Assembly (NCBI GenBank): GCA_900317055.1
Contig: ONFF01000014.1
Location: 18,605-82,604, forward strand
DNA: 64,000 nucleotides
Source: an uncultured Bacteroidales bacterium
GTDB lineage: Bacteria > Bacteroidota > Bacteroidia > Bacteroidales > F082
Reading direction: 5' to 3'
The notes below the pieces were generated by a model. It was not told the origin of the DNA and searched no databases. It was given only the letters and a program-made list of their open reading frames with translations. Both the position numbers and the translations under genes were made by a program. Shown here in pieces: positions 58,232 to 64,000 of this stretch. Numbering within the stretch: the stretch's first letter is position 1; the number at the start of each line of letters is the position of its first letter.

Positions 58232-59347
58232 TTATTTCAGGTTTTCAGTGAAATACTCCGCCAACTTATCCCACGGAATGTAATTGCCCTCGCCACCGTC
58301 GTAAAGGTCGCAGTGGGTGGCACCGGGGATGATGAGCAGTTGCTTGTTTTCAGGGTTGGGATTGGGTTTGCCAATGAAGTTGTAGCCTTCTGCCTTGCCT
58401 TCCACCATGTATTTGTAAGCGGCCTCACCGAAGTAGCGGCTGTGGGCTTCCGAGCCATGCATCACGAGGACGGCAGAGCGGATTTCGTTGATGTAGTAGA
58501 GGAAACGGCTGTTGGCGTAAGCCTGCGTGCCGATGACGCGCCATCCGTCGTTCGAGTTGCCAGAGCGAGCATGATAACCGCGTGGGGTCTTGTAATAAGC
58601 ATGGTAATCTTTCACAAACTGCGGGACCTCATCGGGCAGCGGGTCGATGACACCGCCAGCCATTGCCATTGGGTCGGAGAGGCGTTGCTTGCCCATGGCC
58701 TCGCGGGCAGCGTGGCGCGACTCTTCTTTGTCTTCGCTATCGAAGTAGCCATTGCCGTTGACACGGGTCATGTCGTACATCGTCGAGGCAACGGTGGCTT
58801 TGATGCGGGTGTCGGCAGCGGCAGCGTTGAGGGCGATGCCACCCCAGCCACAGATACCGATGATGCCAATCCTTTCAGCATCGACATTGTCTTGTTTTGC
58901 GAGGAAATCAACGGCGGCCATGAAGTCTTCCGTGTTGATGTCGGGCGAGGCCGTGCGGCGAGGCTCTCCCCCACTCTCTCCAGTATACGATGGGTCGAAA
59001 GCCAGTGCCACGAAGCCGCGCTCTGCCATCCGCATGGCATAGAGGCCGCTTGATTGCTCCTTGACGGCACCAAAGGGACCACTCACGGCAATAGCCGCCA
59101 ATTTGCCTTCGGCATCCTTTGGTGTATAGAGGTCTGCTGCCAAAGTCAGACCGTATTGGGTTTCGAATGTCACCTTACGGTGATTCACTTTGTCGCTCAG
59201 CGGGAACACCTTGTCCCACTCCTGCGTGAGGTTCAGTTCTTGTTTCATTTCTTCTTTTTTAGTTTCTGTTGCTTCTGTTGTTTGCGTTTGGTTGTTGCAG
59301 GCGGTCATAAGTGCTACCACTGCTGCCAGGATGATTGTTTTTTTCAT
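58232..59347 (-). CDS. Cys-nucleophile alpha/beta hydrolase lipoprotein
   Basis: 371 residues; lipobox LMTAC. Dienelactone-hydrolase-like: AAIAVSGPFGAVKEQSS, LAFDPSYTGESGGEPR, nucleophile elbow GIIGICGWGGIALN (Cys), VLVMHGSEAHSRYF and catalytic His in PGATHCDLYDGG. Likely an esterase or lactonase outside the cytoplasm; substrate unknown. It is related to but distinct from the pair at 48319 and 62354. Confidence 0.8.
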   Translation of the reverse strand: MKKTIILAAVVALMTACNNQTQTTEATETKKEEMKQELNLTQEWDKVFPLSDKVNHRKVTFETQYGLTLAADLYTPKDAEGKLAAIAVSGPFGAVKEQSSGLYAMRMAERGFVALAFDPSYTGESGGEPRRTASPDINTEDFMAAVDFLAKQDNVDAERIGIIGICGWGGIALNAAAADTRIKATVASTMYDMTRVNGNGYFDSEDKEESRHAAREAMGKQRLSDPMAMAGGVIDPLPDEVPQFVKDYHAYYKTPRGYHARSGNSNDGWRVIGTQAYANSRFLYYINEIRSAVLVMHGSEAHSRYFGEAAYKYMVEGKAEGYNFIGKPNPNPENKQLLIIPGATHCDLYDGGEGNYIPWDKLAEYFTENLK

Positions 59348-59351
59348 GGTA

Positions 59352-59930
59352 TCAATAGTTTATTCTTTTTTTCCCGTTTTGAATCACAATGCCTTTATAG
59401 CCTTTGGGTGCAATCTGCCCAGTAATGGTGTAGGTTGTTCCTTCGCTGTTTTTTTTAGGTGATAGTTCTTGGATCCCTGTATAGATGGGCTGCAATGAAA
59501 GCGTAATGGTCACTTCGCCTTCACCTGCCTTGACGAAACGGCGCACCTCGTCAGCCGACAAGTTGTCGAGTTTGCCAATGCGCGTATACGACCAAGAGTT
59601 GCTACCATAGAAGATGCAGATGTTGTCGCCGTTGTATAAGACAAGATCGCCCGCAGAAGTGGTGGTTTGGTGGTCTGCTGTGGGGAATGACTGCCCGACA
59701 TAGCCCACCTTCTCAAAGTTGCCGTAGTCATGCGCCACGTATGTGATGTTATCCGTTTGCAATGCAGCGACCAAGGCCCGTGTGCCAACATTGTCTTCCA
59801 TCGTGACGGTATGTGTCTCCTCGCCGATAGTGATATACATGGTCTCTTCCATTGTCTGTGCAAAAGTCTCGTTGTTTTTAGAGCAACCCGTAATCAGTAG
59901 TGTTACCAATAACCAAAGCATCTTTTTCAT
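59352..59930 (-). CDS. Cyclophilin-like fold lipoprotein with sorting-like tail
   Basis: 192 residues from the ATG at 59930. Lipobox LLITGC. The middle (MYITIGEETHTVTMEDNVGTRALVAAL ... DYGNFEKVGYVGQSFP ... GDLVLYNGDNICIFYG) matches the bacterial cyclophilin-like family. The C-terminal tail (YTITGQIAPKGYKGIVIQNGKKRIN) resembles Bacteroidota sorting segments. First gene of the unit 59930-57689; -7 box TACTTTTG (minus strand, 59955-59962). Divergent from an AraC regulator. Confidence 0.7.
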   Translation of the reverse strand: MKKMLWLLVTLLITGCSKNNETFAQTMEETMYITIGEETHTVTMEDNVGTRALVAALQTDNITYVAHDYGNFEKVGYVGQSFPTADHQTTTSAGDLVLYNGDNICIFYGSNSWSYTRIGKLDNLSADEVRRFVKAGEGEVTITLSLQPIYTGIQELSPKKNSEGTTYTITGQIAPKGYKGIVIQNGKKRINY

Positions 59931-60079
59931 TTGGCCTAATTCTAATTTCGCTTGCAAAAGTACACTCGTTACTTGAAAGAGGCATTACACAAATTGGCTG
60001 TATAAATACCAATTTCGCAGAAAATGTATAATTATCATGTAAAAAAGTACCATTTTTATCTCATTATTCATATTCTTTG

Positions 60080-60087
60080 TACCTTTG
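60080..60087 (+). promoter_or_regulatory. -7 box of AraC gene, 7 bases before its start
   Basis: TACCTTTG at 60080-60087 with the ATG at 60095: the leader would be a few bases at most. The divergent -7 box of the hydrolase operon is about 120 bases away, leaving room for a shared operator. Confidence 0.5.
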
Positions 60088-60094
60088 CCTCGCG

Positions 60095-60988
60095 ATGAAG
60101 AAGATTCTGAAAATAGATAACCCCAACGATTTTGCCCGATTTGTGGATGCTCCCGAGCTGCACCCATTGGTCAGCATTATTCATTACGATGAACTACCTC
60201 CTTTCCGCCATAGCCTGAACAACTACGGTGTCTATGGACTCTTTATCCAACGCCAGTTTCCCAAAGATCTCTCGTATGGCATGAAAACTTTGCAGGTGAG
60301 CGATGCCTCGATTATTGCCGTTGAGCCAGGACAGATTGGCGGCTTGGAGGACAATGGGGAGCGCATTTCGCTGAGCGGATGGGTGCTCTTGTGGTCGCCC
60401 GAACTGCTGCACGGCTCTGAACTGGAACACCAAATAGAACGCTACCAGTATTTCTCTTATTTCTTCACTGGCTCGCTGCGGATGGAGCCTGATGAATGGC
60501 TCAGCATCACACAACTGCTTACCCAGATGCGACAAGAGTTGATAACTCACGATGACTCGCCCTCGCTCAGAAGCATCTTGCTGGGCTATCTACACTTGAT
60601 ACTGGAATACTGCAACCGAATCTACCAGCGGCAACTCTCTGAAGAAAATAATGGCAGCAGCGACCTCTTGAAACGCTTTCATGACCTGCTGCAACAGTAT
60701 TTCCGCGAGAATCGGCAACTATCACAAGGCCTGCCCACCGTCGCCTATTGCGCCTCAGAGCTGGCCTATTCGCCTCGTTATTTCGGCGACATTGTCCATA
60801 AGGCGACAGGAGGAACGGCAATCGGCTACATCCACAACTACGTCATCAACCAGGCCAAGAGTCTGCTGATGAACGGTCACAACATCAGCGAGACCTCGCG
60901 CCTCTTGGGTTTCGATTTTCCCCACCATTTCACCCGTCTCTTCAAGAAGATGACAGGGCTCACGCCTAGCGAGTATTTGGGGAAATAG
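60095..60988 (+). CDS. AraC family transcriptional regulator
   Basis: 297 residues from the ATG at 60095. N-terminal sensor domain (about 1-160); C-terminal AraC DNA-binding domain (about 195-295): VAYCASELAYSPRYFGDIVHKATG and NISETSRLLGFDFPHHFTRLFKKMTG. The likely target is the divergent cyclophilin-like/hydrolase/acetyltransferase operon. Confidence 0.88.
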   Translation: MKKILKIDNPNDFARFVDAPELHPLVSIIHYDELPPFRHSLNNYGVYGLFIQRQFPKDLSYGMKTLQVSDASIIAVEPGQIGGLEDNGERISLSGWVLLWSPELLHGSELEHQIERYQYFSYFFTGSLRMEPDEWLSITQLLTQMRQELITHDDSPSLRSILLGYLHLILEYCNRIYQRQLSEENNGSSDLLKRFHDLLQQYFRENRQLSQGLPTVAYCASELAYSPRYFGDIVHKATGGTAIGYIHNYVINQAKSLLMNGHNISETSRLLGFDFPHHFTRLFKKMTGLTPSEYLGK

Positions 60989-61037
60989 CTAGACCGAAAA
61001 TCTCGCCCAAGCCTGCTGTGATGTTTCTTTTGATTTA

Positions 61038-61070
61038 TTGATCTAAATCACGGAAGATTGTGTATCTTTG
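61038..61070 (+). promoter_or_regulatory. FNR/CRP-like site and promoter
   Basis: TTGATCTAAATCAC (61038-61051) matches the FNR-type palindrome TTGAT-N4-ATCAA except for the last base. It sits in the -33 region of the promoter TATCTTTG (61063-61070), which ends 4 bases before the ATG at 61075. Confidence 0.4.
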
Positions 61071-61074
61071 CCCC

Positions 61075-61236
61075 ATGAAACTTATCGACTTTCTCACTCA
61101 GGAACTACAGCAAAACCGCTCATTGGCCGAAAAGGCTGACCAGTTGTTTGTGTCTCGCGAGGTAAAGAAAGGAACGCATTTGGTCACCGATGGTTTCAAC
61201 ACCGACCGCGTGTATTTCTTCGAACAAGGGTTTTAA
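61075..61236 (+). pseudogene. Truncated Crp/Fnr-type regulator, N-terminal fragment
   Basis: 53 residues (MKLIDFLTQELQQN ... KKGTHLVTDGFNTDRVYFFEQGF) look like the first quarter of a Bacteroidota Crp/Fnr cyclic-nucleotide-binding domain, which normally runs to about 190-220 residues with a C-terminal helix-turn-helix. It stops at TAA just before a degenerate hairpin repeat. The promoter is intact. The remainder is not found downstream. Confidence 0.6.
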
Positions 61237-61238
61237 TA

Positions 61239-61264
61239 CGCAATTCGGATAAAACCTAATTGCG
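61239..61264. repeat. Dispersed hairpin repeat, degenerate copy F
   Basis: CGCAATT (61239-61245) pairs with AATTGCG (61258-61264). It lies 2 bases after the stop of the truncated Crp/Fnr frame, at the point where homology ends. Confidence 0.4.
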
Positions 61265-61307
61265 GTTATCACTGATAAACGCTCGGGTTAACCATTATAT
61301 TTGATTC

Positions 61308-62349
61308 TTACTTACACTTGTTCAGGATTTCCACAATCTCGTCAGCGGTGAGCTGCTTGCAGCAGCCTGGGGTGATGATGGTGCTGTCGGCAATGGCACG
61401 GATGATGTCATCATCAAGGGTTATACCCATTTCGGTAAAGGTGGTGGGCAGACCTACCTCACGGATGAAGTCGGCAAGGAAGTCAATGCCCTCGTCGGCA
61501 TCCTGTACCAACCAGACTTCCTGCGCCCAACGACGGAACTTTTCTTCTGCGCTCTTGTTGATGTGTCGATAGAGGACAGGGTGTAGTACAGCCAATCCCT
61601 GACCATGATTACAGTCGGTATAGGCTCCTAGCTGGTGCTCTATCATGTGGCACTGAAAGTCAGTCACCTTGCCAAGTTTCAGAATGCCATTTTCACCCAT
61701 CGCCGATGCCCACATCAGTTCAGAGCGGGCAAAGTCATCATCAGGATTGGCGATGATGGCTCAGCGTATCGAAGGCTCCACTGATGACCTGCTTCATCGG
61801 CACCGTCTTCGTCAGGTCAGGGTCGAGGATGGCGAAGTCGGCGAAGCAGCCCCAGAGCGGACTCTTTAGTTTCTTTTCCTCATTCGTAATCACAGCACCA
61901 TTGTTCTGTTCCGAACCCGTGCCGCTGGCAGTCACGATGACACCGAGCGGGATAAAATCGGTTGGAACCTTGTGCTCCACATACTCATAGTCCCAGATAT
62001 CGCTGTCGAGCCGCGCCTGTGCCGAGACTATCTTGCAGCAGTCGCTCACCGAGCCACCACCCACAGCAAGGATGAAATCGACCCTCTGCTCACGAGCCAA
62101 CTTTGCGCCCTCCTGCACCTTCGCATAAGTGGGATTAGGCATGATGCCACCAAAGTCCGTCACTGTCTTCCCAGCCTCACCCAGCATATCCACAATGCGA
62201 TCATACAGTCCCGTGCGCTTCAGCGAACCGCCACCGTATGCCAGCATCACACGCTTTCCATATTTCTGTAACTCCTTCTTCAGCGAGTCTTCAAAACATC
62301 CCTGTCCGAAATGGATTCGAACAGGAAATTCATAGTCAAATCTTTTCAT
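61308..62349 (-). pseudogene. Iron-containing alcohol dehydrogenase with internal deletion
   Basis: ATG at 62349. The N-terminal half (MKRFDYEFPVRIHFGQGCF, YGGGSLKRTGLYDRI, LAVGGGSVSDCCK, VTASGTGSEQNN) reads to FDTLSH at about 61757 and then stops after a few residues. Another frame continues with NPDDDFARSELMWASAMGEN and the metal-site HMIEHQLGAYTDCNHGQGLA to the end at 61308. Compared with the intact enzyme at 28516-29694 a few dozen residues around the deletion are missing and the frame is shifted. Inactive. Confidence 0.82.
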
Positions 62350-62353
62350 CTGT

Positions 62354-63295
62354 TCAGAGATTCTTATTGAAGAACGGAATAATAAACTCGAATGCTTCAC
62401 TGACGAACGGTGCGAGGTCGTACATATCGAAGTGGCTGGCCTCTGGGATTACGTGCATCTGCTTCTGGGTATGGGGCACGGCATTGAAAACCTCAGTCGA
62501 TGCCTCGCGGCTCCATGCATTCTCGCCCGTGATAACGAGGTAGGGCTTGTTCATGTCCTTCATGATGCTGACTACGTTGTACTTCACCAGTTCCAGCTGG
62601 CTCCACGCCACCACCTGATTGGACCAGCGGGGATGTGTGCCGCGCGAACTATAATAATAGGCGGAGCCCTCGTCGAAGGCTCGCGGCATGAAGTTAAGAT
62701 GCATCAGTCCGCCCTTGCCCTGCTCGTAAGCCTCCTTAGCAGCCTTCACCTCGTCTTCGGGACGGAAGAATCCAGCCATAGCCGATTTCGAGATGTCGGC
62801 GATGGCGGGCACAATGGCCGTAATGGCCTTCAGCCGAGGCTCCTTCACACCGGCCACCGACATATACGAGCCACTCCCGCAGATTCCCAAGCCGCCAATA
62901 CGGTCGTTATCGACATAAGGAAGACTCACAAGAAAGTCCACGGCCCCCTCAATGTCGCTCTGTTTCACGTCGGGTAGTTCCTGCTGACGAGGCTCGCCCT
63001 CACTTTCCCCGAAGTATGTGCCGTCGAACACCAGCGTCACGTAGCCTGCTGCCGTCAGCCGCTCGGCATATACCGACTGTGCCTGCTCCTTCACCGACAG
63101 CATCGGTCCTGTTACCACCACTGCGGGGTAGTTCTGACTGAGATTAAAACCTGCGGGCAGGCGAAGCAGTCCTGCCATCCGCGTACCTAACTGTTTGTTG
63201 ACGAATACTACCTTTTGAGTTTCCATATTTGTTTCTGCTTTTGTTGCGCCACCCACCGTCAGGAGGAAGCACAGGGTTAATACTAATTTCTTCAT
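62354..63295 (-). CDS. Cys-nucleophile alpha/beta hydrolase, secreted
   Basis: 313 residues with a Sec signal (LTVGGATKAE). Close paralogue of 48319-49305: YPAVVVTGPMLSVKEQAQS, LVFDGTYFGESEGE, GLGICGSGSYMS (Cys nucleophile), FMPRAFDEGSAYYY, PEASHFDMYD (His). The paralogue is a lipoprotein, this copy is not. It lies 4 bases upstream of the decayed alcohol dehydrogenase gene and 14 bases downstream of another hydrolase. Confidence 0.82.
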   Translation of the reverse strand: MKKLVLTLCFLLTVGGATKAETNMETQKVVFVNKQLGTRMAGLLRLPAGFNLSQNYPAVVVTGPMLSVKEQAQSVYAERLTAAGYVTLVFDGTYFGESEGEPRQQELPDVKQSDIEGAVDFLVSLPYVDNDRIGGLGICGSGSYMSVAGVKEPRLKAITAIVPAIADISKSAMAGFFRPEDEVKAAKEAYEQGKGGLMHLNFMPRAFDEGSAYYYSSRGTHPRWSNQVVAWSQLELVKYNVVSIMKDMNKPYLVITGENAWSREASTEVFNAVPHTQKQMHVIPEASHFDMYDLAPFVSEAFEFIIPFFNKNL

Positions 63296-63309
63296 TGCCT
63301 TCTTTCCGT

Positions 63310-64000
63310 TTAAAAATTATGCTCTTTCAACCATTCATCTACGAAGTCGGCAATCTCAGCATTATTCTTCTCCTGGAACATGAAGTGGCTGTTGCCGAAG
63401 ATCTGCTTTTCGGGCAGATAGATGACCGTGGCATCGCCTCCGTCGGCATTATACTGCTTGGCGAAGTCGCGGCACTGCTGGAGCACCATCTTCCAGAAAC
63501 CTGTCGAATGGATATCCTCGGGGCCATTCTCAATGTAGTCACCAAAGAGGAACAGCATCGGAATCTTCGCAGCCACGAATCTCTTGTAGGTGTCGCTGCC
63601 TACTTCGGGAGCAAAGCCCGGTTCTACGGCGATGATGGCAGCCATGTTGTCCGTGTCTGTCGCCCAACCCACGCGACCGCCTTGCGAGTGGGTTACGTAG
63701 ATGCTCTTCTTACCCGTCATCGTCAGCACATCCTTCAGCACCGCGCTGAGTGCCTTGCCGAACAAAGGTTCGTCATAGTTGCCCGTGTTCGGAGTCATCT
63801 GGCAGAAGAACTCCTCTAAAGCCTCGTCGCCCTCGGGGAACTGAGAGCCTTCGTAACGCTCAGGAGCCACACGACCTATGCGGAAGTGGGTGTACCAAGC
63901 TTGTTCGCCCACCTTGAATTTACCATTAGCTACATCGCCCGGGTCGTTGACAATCTGCTCCGTAGCCCCCGCAGCACCACGTCGTGGCTGGTCAACGAGG
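63310..64000 (-). CDS. Alpha/beta hydrolase, partial (5' end outside window)
   Basis: The frame is open to the window edge; about 230 C-terminal residues are visible. Features: VDQPRRGAAGAT, the Ser-type nucleophile elbow YVTHSQGGRVGW, and a late His in FGNSHFMFQEKN. Unlike the three hydrolases with GICG elbows, this one uses Ser. It is probably an esterase. It is the first visible gene of the unit running to 61308. Confidence 0.78.
   Translation of the reverse strand, partial: LVDQPRRGAAGATEQIVNDPGDVANGKFKVGEQAWYTHFRIGRVAPERYEGSQFPEGDEALEEFFCQMTPNTGNYDEPLFGKALSAVLKDVLTMTGKKSIYVTHSQGGRVGWATDTDNMAAIIAVEPGFAPEVGSDTYKRFVAAKIPMLFLFGDYIENGPEDIHSTGFWKMVLQQCRDFAKQYNADGGDATVIYLPEKQIFGNSHFMFQEKNNAEIADFVDEWLKEHNF

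Noticed and set aside
1-64000. tRNA, rRNA, CRISPR array, prophage or integrase
   Set aside because: All gaps over about 100 bases were read on both strands; none shows a cloverleaf, regular repeat-spacer pattern or phage/integrase gene.

Overview
This is a chromosome segment of a Bacteroidota bacterium, most likely an anaerobic, host-associated Bacteroidales. Three things in the sequence suggest this. Promoters carry the phylum's -7 element TAnnTTTG, often with TTTG about 20 bases upstream. Shine-Dalgarno sequences are mostly absent. The protein set is typical: a TonB-type barrel with a carboxypeptidase-regulatory domain, many lipoproteins, type 9 secretion-like tails, DUF4143 ATPases, C_GCAxxG_C_C proteins and a GlsA/GlsB-like glycine-lipid pair. 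No tRNA, rRNA, CRISPR array, prophage or integrase was seen.

Layout. 1-8 kb: end of an M16 peptidase, a REP-associated transposase between palindromic REP hairpins, a TonB-family barrel, a His-rich Zn/Cd ATPase, and a DUF362 protein with a flavin-reductase-like lipoprotein. 8-14 kb: a giant exonuclease-RecQ-UvrD fusion and an EamA exporter. 14-16.5 kb: an OhrR-type peroxide-stress operon (ohrR, ferritin-like, glutathione peroxidase, small CxxC protein) divergent from a nitroreductase. 16.5-25 kb: DUF2490, a carbohydrate-binding lipoprotein, an AraC regulator, the glycine-lipid acyltransferases, two small redox/metal proteins and an M13 peptidase. 25-31.4 kb: a long co-directional redox and detoxification cluster (MBL-rubredoxin, AlkZ-like, Fe-alcohol dehydrogenase, glutathione peroxidase, three flavodoxin-type proteins, a Vat-like acetyltransferase).

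31.6-43.6 kb is an accessory defence island flanked by an intact DUF4143 ATPase and a decayed copy of that family. Its core is a tightly packed operon: an MmeI-like adenine methyltransferase whose N-terminus shows no ExK nuclease motif, an SF2 helicase, a GIY-YIG nuclease and an unrecognised basic protein with an internal duplication. The operon is preceded by a structured leader that can fold as a long hairpin or as a competing intrinsic terminator. Downstream lie a small acidic coiled-coil protein, a winged-helix protein, a TIR-domain protein and an HNH endonuclease in visibly AT-richer DNA. This island is the best candidate for an undescribed system.

43.7-50.2 kb: CatA-like acetyltransferase, then an operon of aldo-keto reductase, two Cys-nucleophile hydrolases (one frameshifted), flavodoxin, a second DUF362 protein and a CMD-cupin lipoprotein. 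50.2-57.6 kb: a kinase-like protein, an AraC regulator, and a hypB / Fe-S flavoprotein / hypA / membrane-protein cluster with no hydrogenase in view. 57.7-64 kb: acetyltransferase, hydrolase and cyclophilin-like operon divergent from an AraC regulator, a truncated Crp/Fnr gene, an internally deleted alcohol dehydrogenase and two more hydrolases.

Recurring themes are paralogue pairs in redox/detoxification functions, gene decay by small deletions, dispersed hairpin repeats with conserved loops, and several regulators whose start codon lies only 4-7 bases from the -7 box.
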